Positions 26,975 to 36,009 of a DNA stretch of 64,000 bases are shown here, piece by piece. The translations under genes and the position numbers were made by a program. Numbering within the stretch: the first letter of the stretch is position 1; the number at the start of each line of letters is the position of its first letter. Source of the stretch: Streptomyces roseochromogenus subsp. oscitans DS 12.976 (GTDB lineage Bacteria > Actinomycetota > Actinomycetes > Streptomycetales > Streptomycetaceae); contig NZ_CM002285.1 in NCBI RefSeq assembly GCF_000497445.1, positions 6,628,719-6,692,718 of the forward strand, read 5' to 3'. The notes beneath the pieces are model-generated. The model was not told where the DNA came from. It ran no database searches and was given only the letters and a program-made list of their open reading frames with translations.

Positions 26975-27000
26975 GGTACCAGGCGGTGCTCATCCAGGTA
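26975..27000. promoter_or_regulatory. Shared operator-like block between MFS and XRE gene, copy 2
   Basis: GGTACCAG (26975-26982) and CTCATCCAGGTA (26989-27000) repeat the copy 1 block with the same 14-nt offset. In both cassettes the block begins 30 nt from the MFS start codon and 72-73 nt from the XRE start. The long inverted repeat of copy 1 is not kept, so the conserved part is the likely recognition sequence. Confidence 0.6.
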
Positions 27001-27047
27001 CCGGCACCAACTGGAACCGGGTTACGGCGGGACGGCACCCTTGGTGC

Positions 27048-27953
27048 ATGAGCATCGCAGCGCCGGAACACCGCACGGAGCAGCCGCCAGCGCAGCACAT
27101 CCGCACGGAGCAGCCGAAGGCGCAGCACGTCCGGCGCCGGGAACTGGCCGCCTTCCTGCGCAGCCGCCGCGAGCGCATCACCCCGGAGCAGGTCGGCCTG
27201 CCGCGCGGCCCGCGCCGCCGTACACCGGGACTGCGACGGGAGGAGGTCGCCCAGCTCTCCGCGGTCGGCGTCACCTGGTACACGTGGATCGAGCAGGCCC
27301 GCGCCACCCATGTCTCCGCGCAGGTGCTGGACGCCGTCGCCCGGGCCCTGCTCATGGATCCCACCGAGCGCGCCCACCTCTTCGCCCTCGCCGGGACCGC
27401 CGACCCGCGCACCGACCCCGAGTGCCCGGTGGTCTCCACGTCCGCGCGGAAGGTCGTCGAACGGCTCGCGCCCTACCCGGCCGCCCTGCAGAACGCCCGG
27501 TACGACATCCTCCACGCCAACCGCCCCTTCGCCCAGGTCTTCGGCGACCCCGCCGAGCTGCCGCCGGCCGAGCGGAACTGTCTGTGGCTGCTGGCCACCA
27601 GCGAGCGCTGGAAGCGGGACTTCCTCGACCGGGACGAGATGCTGCGGGACCTGATCGCCAAGTACCGGGCGGCCATGGCCGAGCACGTGGCCGAGCCCGC
27701 GTGGAAGGAGCAGCTGGACCGGCTGCAGGCGGTCTCCGGGGAGTTCCGCGAGCTGTGGGGACGGCACGAGGTCGCGCCGATGTCCCCGCACGTCAAGCGG
27801 TACCGGCACCCGGTGGTCGGCCTGATCCGCCTGGAGCACCGCAACATGTGGCTGGCACCACAGTCACCGGCCCACCGCGTGGTCGCGTACATCCCCGCCG
27901 ACGAGGAGAGCGAGGAGCGGCTGGAGCGGTTGGCCGAGCTGTCGGCCGAGTGA
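27048..27953 (+). CDS. XRE family regulator with MmyB-like ligand-binding domain (cassette 2)
   Basis: A 301-residue paralogue of the regulator at 23102-23980, sharing AAFLRSRRERI, REEVAQLSAVGVTWYTWIEQ and LQNARYDILHANRPF. The N-terminus has a short internal repeat (HRTEQPPAQHI / IRTEQPKAQHV) absent from copy 1. Expected to control the divergent exporter at 25524-26945. Confidence 0.9.
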   Translation: MSIAAPEHRTEQPPAQHIRTEQPKAQHVRRRELAAFLRSRRERITPEQVGLPRGPRRRTPGLRREEVAQLSAVGVTWYTWIEQARATHVSAQVLDAVARALLMDPTERAHLFALAGTADPRTDPECPVVSTSARKVVERLAPYPAALQNARYDILHANRPFAQVFGDPAELPPAERNCLWLLATSERWKRDFLDRDEMLRDLIAKYRAAMAEHVAEPAWKEQLDRLQAVSGEFRELWGRHEVAPMSPHVKRYRHPVVGLIRLEHRNMWLAPQSPAHRVVAYIPADEESEERLERLAELSAE

Positions 27954-28003
27954 GGGACAATGGGTGCTTGCCCCGTGCTGTACATCCGCCCCGGAGTCGT
28001 CTG

Positions 28004-29137
28004 ATGACCCACCCGCTCTCCATCGGCCCGCACGCCGTGACGCCGCCCGTCGTGCTCGCACCCATGGCGGGCATCACCAACGCGCCCTTCCGCACGCTGT
28101 GCCGTGAGTTCAGCGGGGGCAAGGGGCTGTTCGTCAGCGAGATGATCACGACCCGGGCGCTGGTCGAGCGCAACGAGAAGACCATGCAGCTGATCAGGTT
28201 CGACGCGAGCGAGCGGCCGCGTTCGATCCAGCTGTACGGCGTCGACCCGGCGACCGTCGGCAAGGCCGTCCGCATGATCGCGGAGGAGGACCTGGCCGAC
28301 CACATCGACCTGAACTTCGGCTGCCCGGTCCCCAAGGTGACCAGGAAGGGCGGCGGCTCGGCCCTCCCCTACAAGCGGAACCTGCTGCGCGCGATCCTGC
28401 GCGAGGCGGTGACCGGCGCCGGTGATCTGCCGGTGACGATGAAGATGCGCAAGGGCATCGACGACGATCACATCACCTACCTCGACGCCGGCCGTATCGC
28501 CGTCGAGGAGGGCGTCACGGCGATCGCGCTCCATGGCCGTACGGCCGCCCAGCACTACGGCGGCACCGCCGACTGGGACGCCATCGCACGCCTGAAGGAG
28601 CACGTGCCGGAGATCCCCGTGCTCGGCAACGGCGACATCTGGTCGGCCGAGGACGCGCTGCGGATGGTCCGGGAGACCGGCTGCGACGGAGTGGTCGTGG
28701 GACGCGGCTGCCTGGGGCGGCCGTGGCTGTTCGCGGACCTGGTCGCCGCCTTCGAGGGACGGCTGGAGGACCTGGCCCGCCCGTCGCTGCGCGAGGTCGC
28801 CGGCGTCATGGTCCGCCACGCCCGTCTGCTCGGCGAGTGGCTCGGGGACGAGTCCAAGGGCGTGATCGACTTCCGCAAGCACGTCGCCTGGTATCTGAAG
28901 GGCTTCGCGGTCGGCTCCGAGATGCGCAAGCGGCTCGCGATCACATCCTCCCTTCAGGAGCTGCGGGCCGGCCTGGACGAGCTGGACCTCGACCAGGCCT
29001 GGCCGCTCGGCGCCGACGGCCCGCGCGGCCGTACGTCCGGCAACAACCGGGTGGTGCTGCCGGACGGCTGGCTGAAGGACCCGTACGACTGCGCGGGCGT
29101 CAGCGAGGACGCGGAGCTGGACACCTCCGGAGGCTGA
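28004..29137 (+). CDS. dusB: tRNA-dihydrouridine synthase (DusB type)
   Basis: A 377-residue FMN enzyme. The start has VLAPMAGITNAPFRTL; the flavin/tRNA active site is HIDLNFGCPVPKVTRKGGG with the catalytic Cys; VVGRGCLGRPWLF closes the barrel; a helical tRNA-binding C-terminus follows. It reduces uridines in tRNA to dihydrouridine with NADPH. ATG 28004 sits in CTGATGACC with a CCGGAG upstream. Its stop TGA touches the stop of the next, convergent gene (TGATCA at 29135-29140), leaving no room for a terminator. Confidence 0.93.
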   Translation: MTHPLSIGPHAVTPPVVLAPMAGITNAPFRTLCREFSGGKGLFVSEMITTRALVERNEKTMQLIRFDASERPRSIQLYGVDPATVGKAVRMIAEEDLADHIDLNFGCPVPKVTRKGGGSALPYKRNLLRAILREAVTGAGDLPVTMKMRKGIDDDHITYLDAGRIAVEEGVTAIALHGRTAAQHYGGTADWDAIARLKEHVPEIPVLGNGDIWSAEDALRMVRETGCDGVVVGRGCLGRPWLFADLVAAFEGRLEDLARPSLREVAGVMVRHARLLGEWLGDESKGVIDFRKHVAWYLKGFAVGSEMRKRLAITSSLQELRAGLDELDLDQAWPLGADGPRGRTSGNNRVVLPDGWLKDPYDCAGVSEDAELDTSGG

Positions 29138-30949
29138 TCAGCCCTTCTTCGGGTGCGGGGTCGAGCCGTACGCCGTCAGGAAGCGGTCCCGGAACGCGCT
29201 CATCTTCCAGACCGGCGCGTTGTGCGCGGGACGCAGGCCGTCGGTCCAGCCCCAGCTGTCGATCTTGTCGAGGAGCTTCGGGTCCTTGGCGACGATCGAG
29301 ACCGGCACGTCACGGCTGGCGTGGTTGCCGCTGGCGTGGGCGTTCGGCTGGTGGTCGCCGAGGAAGACCAGCACGGTGTTGTCGTTGCCGTAGCGCTCCA
29401 GCCACTCGGTCAGCGCCGTCACCGTGTACTGGACGGACTTGCCGTACTCCTCCTTGGTGTGCGTGTCGTCGGTGAGGGTGTAGGTGGATGGGTGACCCGC
29501 CTTCTCGATGGAGTCGAAGACCGAGCCGTCGCCCAGCTGGTTCCAGGGGACCATCCTGGGGATCGGCGCCCAGGGGGTGTGGCTGGAGGTCAGGATGAGG
29601 AGGGACATCCGTGACTTGCCGTCGGCCGGCTTCTTGCTGTGCACACGGTCCTGGTACTGCTGGAGCGTGTACTGGTCCGGCATCGTCGACCAGCTGAACT
29701 TCGGTCCCCTGTAGCCGAGTTCGAAGGCGTTGTAGACCTTGTCCAGGCCGTACCACTTCTGCTCCGGCCACCCCTTCTGCACGCCCGGCATGACACCGAC
29801 GGTGTCGAAGGCGCCGGTCTTCTTGAACGCGTCGGTCAGACTCATGTGGTCGCTGGCCATGACCGTGCGGTAGCGCTGCTGGTCGCTGATCCACAGGCCC
29901 GACATGGTGGTGGAGTGCCCGAGCCAGCTGCTGCCGCCGTACGTCGCCGAGGTCAGCCAGCCGCTCTTGGCGTGGAAACCGGCCTTGGCCAGCGCCTTGG
30001 TGCGCGCGTCGAGGGTGCGGTCGACGCCGGGCGCCATGATCGGATCCTCGACCGCGCTACGCCCGTAACTCTCGATGAACGTGAAGATCATGTCCTTGCC
30101 GCGCAGATCCGGCACCAGCTGGCTGCCCGGGGTGTTCCCGAAGGCGTCCACCCTGGCCACCTTCTCGAACTCCGCCTGGTCCTTGAGCGTGGCCGAGATC
30201 AGGTGAGCCTGGGCCTTCAGCGCGGTGGCGGTGTTGTCGGAGGCGAGCGGTACGCCGGACATCTGGAGGCCGAGCGAGGAGCAGGTGATCCAGACGACCC
30301 CGGCCACCAGCGTGCCCCGGGTCGCGATGCCGGTGTGCCGGGCGAGCAGATTACTCAGCCGGATCATGGACAGTGCCAGCAGCACGAAGAGCAGCAGCAC
30401 GAGGAGGATCAGACCGGCGACGGCGACCAGGGTCTTCGTACGGCCGAGCGAGTCCTCCAGATAGGACTCCGCGTCGCCGAACAGGCTCCAGTCGAGAACG
30501 ACGTTGAAACCTCGGCCGAGGTACTGCTGGAAGCCCATGTCGAGCGCGTTCAGCACGGTCATCGCTGCCAGCGCTACCCCGGACACGGCAGCCAGCACCA
30601 CCCGCGGCCGGCGCGGCAGAGCGATCATCACGGCCGCCCCGATCACGGCCTCCGCCGGTATCCGCAGAAACTGCGAAGGCTCCAGCTGCGCCACGGAGTT
30701 CGGCATCACCAGCGCGGCGACGACCAGGACGGCGGCGAGCACGCTGACCGTGCCGGACAGCACCCGCACGACCTCGGGATGCCCCTCCCGCCAGCGCCGC
30801 GTACCCGTCCGCCAGGCGACCCAGAGACGCCGGAGCCAGGCGGCCCACAGCCGCCAGGAGGGGCGGGGAATGAGCGCGGGCGTTTCGACGGGGGCGTCGT
30901 CGTCCGGTGCTCCGGTTTCCAGCTGGCGCGTGCTCGTGTCCTGAGACAC
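29138..30949 (-). CDS. Membrane sulfatase-like hydrolase (alkaline phosphatase superfamily, LTA synthase-like)
   Basis: A 603-residue protein. After a charged cytoplasmic N-terminus come about five membrane helices (residues roughly 60-260). The extracellular sulfatase-fold domain has FTFIESYGRSAV (first metal site), YGGSSWLGHSTTMSGLW (nucleophile region) and VFLGDHQPNAH (Asp/His metal ligands). Such proteins transfer or hydrolyse phospho-groups on lipids or wall polymers; which one cannot be told. GTG 30949 follows AAGGACC at about 9 nt. Confidence 0.83.
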   Translation of the reverse strand: MSQDTSTRQLETGAPDDDAPVETPALIPRPSWRLWAAWLRRLWVAWRTGTRRWREGHPEVVRVLSGTVSVLAAVLVVAALVMPNSVAQLEPSQFLRIPAEAVIGAAVMIALPRRPRVVLAAVSGVALAAMTVLNALDMGFQQYLGRGFNVVLDWSLFGDAESYLEDSLGRTKTLVAVAGLILLVLLLFVLLALSMIRLSNLLARHTGIATRGTLVAGVVWITCSSLGLQMSGVPLASDNTATALKAQAHLISATLKDQAEFEKVARVDAFGNTPGSQLVPDLRGKDMIFTFIESYGRSAVEDPIMAPGVDRTLDARTKALAKAGFHAKSGWLTSATYGGSSWLGHSTTMSGLWISDQQRYRTVMASDHMSLTDAFKKTGAFDTVGVMPGVQKGWPEQKWYGLDKVYNAFELGYRGPKFSWSTMPDQYTLQQYQDRVHSKKPADGKSRMSLLILTSSHTPWAPIPRMVPWNQLGDGSVFDSIEKAGHPSTYTLTDDTHTKEEYGKSVQYTVTALTEWLERYGNDNTVLVFLGDHQPNAHASGNHASRDVPVSIVAKDPKLLDKIDSWGWTDGLRPAHNAPVWKMSAFRDRFLTAYGSTPHPKKG

Positions 30950-31068
30950 CCGAGGTCCTTCCGTACGACACCCGTGACGTCTCTCCGTACGGCCACCCCA
31001 CAACCCCTGTTCACAGCACTTTGCAAACACCGGGCAAATATCGGGCTTTTAGGGGCACCCCAATGGCG

Positions 31069-33006
31069 CTAGACCCCACCCACTCCCGTCAGCAGAGCAA
31101 GCGGCACCGCAGCCGACCGAGACTCCCGCACACACGCATGCGGATAGGGAACCGGCTCCGGATGAGTGTCCCTCCCGTACCCGGCCAGGACTTCCGGCAG
31201 ACGATGTCCAGCCACCGTCGCCGCGTCGATCAGCGAACGCGCCACCGTACGGGCCTCGTCATGCAGCCCGTACCGCGCAAGACCCAGCGTGATCAGCGCG
31301 TTGTCATGCGGCCACACAGAACCCCGGTGATACGAGAGCGGGTGGTACGCCGCCTGCCCTGCGGCCAGCGTCCGCACACCCCAGCCGGAGAAGAAGTCCG
31401 GCTCCAGCAGCCGTCGGCCCACCACCTCGCCGTACTCCTTGTCCAGCAGCCCCGACCACAGAAGATGCCCGGCGTCGGAGGCCAGCGCGTCGATCTGGCG
31501 GCCCTGGCCGTCCAGCGCGAGCGCCGGGAAGGAGTGCTCCCGCATCCAGAAGTCCCGCTGGAACCGGTCCCGCAGATCGGCTGCCACCTGCTCCAGCAGC
31601 GCCGCGTACGTCTCGTCGCCCCACACCGTGCGCCCCAGCCACGCCGTGCGGCGCAGTGCGTCGTACGCGTAGCCCTGCGCGCCCGCCGCCATGACCGCGC
31701 CGGTGGGCCGGGTGCCGTCGGCGCAGCAGATCGCGCCGGGGGAGTCCTTCCAGTTCTGGTTGGCGAGACCGCCCTCGTCGGCGCGGTAGACGAGGTAGCC
31801 GCGCGAGGTCAGGCCGCCGTGGTCCAGCATCCAGCCGACGGCGGCACGCGCGTGCGGCTCCAGGCGCCGGGCCGGGACCTGGTCCCCGGTCCGTTCGACG
31901 TACGCGCCGAGCAGGATCAGGAACAGCGGGGTCGCGTCGACCGAGCCGTAGTACCGCCCGAACGGCACCTGCCCGAAGTGCGCCAGTTCGCCGTGGCGTA
32001 CCTCGTGCACGATCTTGCCGGGCTGGGCGACCGGGGACAGGCCGGTGCCGGCCGCCTGGGTCGCGGCGAGCGCGGGGAGCGTGGCGGCGGCCAGCTCCGG
32101 GCGGTACGGCAGGGCGAACAGGGAGGTGAGCAGGGCGTCGCGGGCGAGGAGGGTGAGGAACCAGGGGGCTCCGCCGGCCGGGACGCGCAGTTCCTCGCCG
32201 TCCGGTCCGGTGGCCGGCACCTGGAGCGCGGCCAGGTCGGCGAGGCCCCGCGCACAGGCGGCCGCCAGTTCCGGCCAGCTGGTCGGGAAGGCCACGCCCT
32301 CCATGAACTCCCCCTCCGCAGCCAGGAGTTGCTCGTCCTGGGCCACGGGGTCGCGGGGCACGCGCAGGGCGCGTTTCTCGCCGTGCGGGCGGGCGATCAC
32401 GCGGAGCAGCAGCTCGGTCGTGCCGTGCGGGTCCAGGCCGAGGGTCCACACCAGGCGCCGGGCGCCGGTGCCGGTCTCCTCCACGGCGTCGGGGGCGGGG
32501 TCGGCCGTGATGGTCGTACGCGATCGCCATTCGGCGCGCCGGTAGGTGAACTCGATGCCGTCGTCGAGGACTTCGCGGGAGCGTACGGCGCCGGGCTTGG
32601 CGTAGGTGCGGTGGTCGGAGCGGAGTTCGAACTGGTCGGTGAAGTCGGCGTCGGCGGTGATGGCGAGCCGGACCGTGGTCGGCTCCGGGCGGTTGCTGGT
32701 CACCCGCAGCGACTCCACGAACGAGCTGTCGCCGACGGCCTGACGGCGGAACAGGGTGTGCGCCGGAGGCTCCTGCCGGCCGCCCCGCGGGACCAGCACA
32801 CAGCGGGCCGCGTCACTGTCGGTGACCGGGGTGAGCACCTCGGGCACGGCGCCGTCCACGGTGAGCTGCCAGCGGCTGAGATGCCGGGCGTCTCGTACGA
32901 ACAACCCGTCCGGGGAACCGTTGCCCCGGACGCCGCTGATGTCGCCCCGGTCGCCCACGGCGGCGAACGTCGCCCCGTGCACAAGCAGATGATGCCGGTC
33001 GCTCAT
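31069..33006 (-). CDS. Glycogen debranching enzyme-type glycoside hydrolase (amylo-alpha-1,6-glucosidase family)
   Basis: A 645-residue protein. Residues 1 to about 200 match the glycogen debranching N-terminal domain (HGATFAAVGDRGDI, GLFVRDARHLSRW). The rest is an (alpha/alpha)6 barrel with PGKIVHEVRHGELAHF, DATPLFLILLG, KDSPGAI and the late YHRGSVWPHDNALI. It probably trims alpha-glucans or glucosides. Its ATG overlaps the stop of the upstream hydrolase (ATGA at 33003-33006), so the two form an operon divergent from the ROK regulator. No signal peptide: cytoplasmic. Confidence 0.85.
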   Translation of the reverse strand: MSDRHHLLVHGATFAAVGDRGDISGVRGNGSPDGLFVRDARHLSRWQLTVDGAVPEVLTPVTDSDAARCVLVPRGGRQEPPAHTLFRRQAVGDSSFVESLRVTSNRPEPTTVRLAITADADFTDQFELRSDHRTYAKPGAVRSREVLDDGIEFTYRRAEWRSRTTITADPAPDAVEETGTGARRLVWTLGLDPHGTTELLLRVIARPHGEKRALRVPRDPVAQDEQLLAAEGEFMEGVAFPTSWPELAAACARGLADLAALQVPATGPDGEELRVPAGGAPWFLTLLARDALLTSLFALPYRPELAAATLPALAATQAAGTGLSPVAQPGKIVHEVRHGELAHFGQVPFGRYYGSVDATPLFLILLGAYVERTGDQVPARRLEPHARAAVGWMLDHGGLTSRGYLVYRADEGGLANQNWKDSPGAICCADGTRPTGAVMAAGAQGYAYDALRRTAWLGRTVWGDETYAALLEQVAADLRDRFQRDFWMREHSFPALALDGQGRQIDALASDAGHLLWSGLLDKEYGEVVGRRLLEPDFFSGWGVRTLAAGQAAYHPLSYHRGSVWPHDNALITLGLARYGLHDEARTVARSLIDAATVAGHRLPEVLAGYGRDTHPEPVPYPHACVRESRSAAVPLALLTGVGGV

Positions 33007-34655
33007 CCCCGGTCTCCTCCTTCGTCACTGCTGTCGAACGTGCCGGTAGCCGCCTTGGACACGCCCTCGCCGGGGCGCTTGGGAAGGTCTTTGTGCAGCT
33101 CTTGGTTTCGCTCTCGACGCAGCTCATGGTGCAGATCGAGGGCGAGCGCGGCGGTCCAGCCGAAGCCGGTCGCGCCGCAGGCCTCTCCGGTGTACGGGTC
33201 GACGTACTCCGCGAAATCGGTGGCGTCGGCGAGGTGGAGCACGGCCGCGCGCAGCGCGTCGGCCCGCTCCCGCTCGCCGTGCAGGCGCAGTCCCCGCTCC
33301 AGCAGCCAGCCGGTGTTGAACCAGGCCGGGCCGCGCCAGTACCGGTGCGGGTCGAAGGCCTCGCCGAGCAGGTCGTAACTGGGCACGAGCCGGGTACGAC
33401 CACCGAGCCCGAAGTGCGGCCCGCACACCGTACGGACGAGCGCGCCGGCCACGTCACGCGGCAGCCCGGGCAGAATGAGCGGCATCAGCCCGGTGACCCC
33501 ACGTTCACGGATCAGGCCGGACCCCGCATGCTCGCAGACCGGCCCGCGGACGCCCCGCTCGCCGACCGCTCCGGACACTCCCCACTCAGGCATAGACCCC
33601 CCGCCCCGAAGATCCCGGCACAGGAACATCCCGGCGGCCGGGTCCCACAGCCGGTCCACCAGGGCCGCCGTCAGGCGTTCGGCACGCGCGTGCCGGGCTG
33701 TGCCCGCCGCGCCCAGTTCCCCGGCGATCCGGGCCAGCGCGTGCTCGGAGGCGATGAGCAGGGCGTTGAAGGAGGGGTCCTCTACGGCGAACTCCCCGTC
33801 GCCGACCCTGCTTCGCCCGCCCGTCCCGTCCCTGTTTCTCCCGCCCGCCCCGTCCCTGCTTCGCCCGCCCGCCCCATCCCCGCCTTTCCCGCCCGCCCCA
33901 TCCCTGTACCCGGCGTCCCGGTAGTCGGCGGCCAGCCGTACGTAACGCCCGTAGTCCAGATCAGTCGGCCGGTCCTCGGGTGCGCCGTGGGCGAGGTCGG
34001 CGCGGCGGAAGGAGCGGGCCGGGGCCGGGGTGATCCGGGCGAGCGGGGCGTCCCAGCAGGGGCTGTTGTCCATGCCCTGCTCCCAGGGGTGGACGATCGA
34101 CACCAGCCCCGCACCGCCCAGGTCCCGGCGGTGCAGCAGATAGCGGTGCCAGGCGGCCAGCCTCGGGTAGACCCGGGCCAGAAAGCCGCGCGCCCGGGAC
34201 AGACCGGGGTCGGCGCGGTGCACCAGCCAGGCCGCGAGCGCGTGCACCGGTGGCTGGACGATGCCCGAGGTCTGTACGGTGCGCGGGGCGCCCGCGGGGC
34301 GGCCGGCGGTGGTGGAGCGCCAGAAGTCGGGGCTCGGAAAGTAGGCGTCGAGCGGTACGGAGGGGTTGAAGACGATGTGCGGGACGCGTCCGTCGGCCCA
34401 TTGGGCGGCCAGCAGCGTCTCCAGCTCGGTCTGGGCCCGCTGCGGGGAGATGTGCCGCAGGCCGATCGCGATGAACGCCGAGTCCCAGGACCACTGGTGC
34501 GGATACAGGTTCCGGGAGGGGACCGTCGAGCTGCCCGTCCAGTTCGCGTCGAGCACCTTGGCGGCTCTGATGTGCAGAGACGCGTCGGAGGCCGGAGGGT
34601 CGTACGCGATCTTGCACTCCATCGGGCGGGCGGTGAGCTGCGTGCTGCGATCCAC
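33003..34655 (-). CDS. MGH1-like (GH63/GH37-type) glycoside hydrolase with a repetitive insertion
   Basis: A 550-residue (alpha/alpha)6-barrel hydrolase. NLYPHQWSWDSAFIAIG near residue 50 is the acid/substrate loop of the MGH1-like group, and YWRGPAWFNTGWLLERGL comes near residue 430. The middle (residues about 250-285) holds a Gly/Arg/Asp tandem repeat from four 24-nt units, likely a surface loop. GTG 34655 has GGGGAG 5 nt upstream; ATG 34622 has no such site. First gene of the two-hydrolase operon; sugar substrate unknown, possibly set by the divergent ROK protein. Confidence 0.82.
   Translation of the reverse strand: MDRSTQLTARPMECKIAYDPPASDASLHIRAAKVLDANWTGSSTVPSRNLYPHQWSWDSAFIAIGLRHISPQRAQTELETLLAAQWADGRVPHIVFNPSVPLDAYFPSPDFWRSTTAGRPAGAPRTVQTSGIVQPPVHALAAWLVHRADPGLSRARGFLARVYPRLAAWHRYLLHRRDLGGAGLVSIVHPWEQGMDNSPCWDAPLARITPAPARSFRRADLAHGAPEDRPTDLDYGRYVRLAADYRDAGYRDGAGGKGGDGAGGRSRDGAGGRNRDGTGGRSRVGDGEFAVEDPSFNALLIASEHALARIAGELGAAGTARHARAERLTAALVDRLWDPAAGMFLCRDLRGGGSMPEWGVSGAVGERGVRGPVCEHAGSGLIRERGVTGLMPLILPGLPRDVAGALVRTVCGPHFGLGGRTRLVPSYDLLGEAFDPHRYWRGPAWFNTGWLLERGLRLHGERERADALRAAVLHLADATDFAEYVDPYTGEACGATGFGWTAALALDLHHELRRERNQELHKDLPKRPGEGVSKAATGTFDSSDEGGDRG
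33809..33904. repeat. Coding minisatellite, four 24-nt units
   Basis: Units at 33809-33832, 33833-33856, 33857-33880 and 33881-33904, each ending in CGCCCGYCCCRTCCC-type sequence, are head to tail with few changes. As 24 is a multiple of 3 the frame of the hydrolase is kept; each unit codes eight residues of the form DGAGGRSR. Copy number probably varies between strains by slippage. Confidence 0.85.
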
Positions 34656-34788
34656 TCGGGGCTCCCCGAAGACGAAAAGGCACCCGGCTGGGCCGGCCAG
34701 GTTCGGTTGCTACGGCCGTAGAGTTACGTCTATTTAACACGCAAAACTCACTATGTAATGCATGGTTGGGAAGCACAAGGGGGTGAGC

Positions 34789-36009
34789 ATGACCAACCGT
34801 CAGGAGAGGCCCGTCAGACGGGGCGGACAGGCCGGCGCCGGCGAGCTGCTGGAACTGGTGCGCAGCGGCCGGGCCGTGACGCGCGGTGCGCTCCAGCAGG
34901 TCACCGGGCTGTCCCGGGCGACCGTCGGCCAGCGCCTGGACCGGCTGTTCCGGGCCGGCTGGCTGCGCGAGGGCGCCGGCGGACCGGTCGGCTCACCGCT
35001 CGGCGGCCGCCCCTCGATCACCCTGGAGTTCGACGACCGCCACGCCGTGGTGCTCGCCGCCGACCTGGACACCCGGCACGCCCGCGCGGCCGTCCTCGGC
35101 CTGACCGGCGAGATCCTCGCTGAGCACTCGGGGAGATTGGTCGTCGAGGACGGTCCGGAGGCGGTGCTCGGCGAACTCGGCCACTGGTTCGACCGGTTGC
35201 TGGAGAAGACCGGGCGTCCGGCGGCGGACGTCTGCGGCATCGGGCTCGCCGTGCCCGGCCCGGTGGACACCGGGACCGGCCGGGTGGTGCAGCCCCCGAT
35301 GATGCCCGGCTGGGACGGTTACGACATAAGGGGCCGTCTCTCCCGCGCCTTCACCGAGCACACCGGCGCGGGTGCGGTCCCGGTCCTGGTGGACAACGAC
35401 GCCAACCTCATGGCCTACGGCGAACAGCGCGCCGGACATCCCGACTGCGCGGCATTCGTACTGGTCAAGGTGTCCACGGGCATAGGCGCCGGGGTGGTCG
35501 TGGACGGCGCGATCTACCGGGGCGTCGACGGTGGCGCGGGCGACATCGGGCACATCCGCATCGGCGCGGACGCGCTGTGCCGCTGTGGTTCGCACGGCTG
35601 TCTCGCCGCCGTCGCGAGCGGCGGCGCCGTGGCCCGGCGGCTGGCGGAGAGCGGGGTGCCGGCCGCTTCCGGCGCGGACGTACGGGACCTGCTGGCCGCC
35701 GGGCACCCCGAGGCCACGGCGCTGGCCCGCGAGGCCGGGCGTCAGGTCGGTGTGGTGCTGGCGACGGTCGTGACCCTGCTCAACCCGGGCGTGCTGATGA
35801 TCGCGGGCGACCTCGCGGGTACGCCCTTCCTCACCGGGGTGCGCGAGCTGCTCTACCAGCGGGCGCTGCCGCGCTCCACGGCCCACCTGGACATCGTCAC
35901 CTCGCGGCTGGGGGAGCGGGCCGCGCTCATCGGAGCGGGTGCGCTGGTCGTGGAACACCTCTACGCGCCGGAACGGGCCGAGGAGCGGCTGCGGGCGCTG
36001 GGTGTGTGA
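34789..36009 (+). CDS. ROK family transcriptional regulator
   Basis: A 406-residue protein. An N-terminal winged helix (AVTRGALQQVTGLSRATVGQ) is fused to a ROK sugar-kinase fold: VLVDNDANLMAYGE, the metal-binding CRCGSHGCLAAVASG near residue 265, and GIGAGVVVDGAIYRG. It probably senses a sugar or its phosphate and controls the divergent glycoside hydrolases. ATG 34789 has GGGGGTG at a good distance. The 133-nt shared promoter region includes an A/T-rich patch around 34725-34765. Confidence 0.9.
   Translation: MTNRQERPVRRGGQAGAGELLELVRSGRAVTRGALQQVTGLSRATVGQRLDRLFRAGWLREGAGGPVGSPLGGRPSITLEFDDRHAVVLAADLDTRHARAAVLGLTGEILAEHSGRLVVEDGPEAVLGELGHWFDRLLEKTGRPAADVCGIGLAVPGPVDTGTGRVVQPPMMPGWDGYDIRGRLSRAFTEHTGAGAVPVLVDNDANLMAYGEQRAGHPDCAAFVLVKVSTGIGAGVVVDGAIYRGVDGGAGDIGHIRIGADALCRCGSHGCLAAVASGGAVARRLAESGVPAASGADVRDLLAAGHPEATALAREAGRQVGVVLATVVTLLNPGVLMIAGDLAGTPFLTGVRELLYQRALPRSTAHLDIVTSRLGERAALIGAGALVVEHLYAPERAEERLRALGV

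Noticed and set aside
33809..33904. CRISPR-like or regulatory repeats
   Set aside because: Units are contiguous multiples of 3 inside an intact coding frame.
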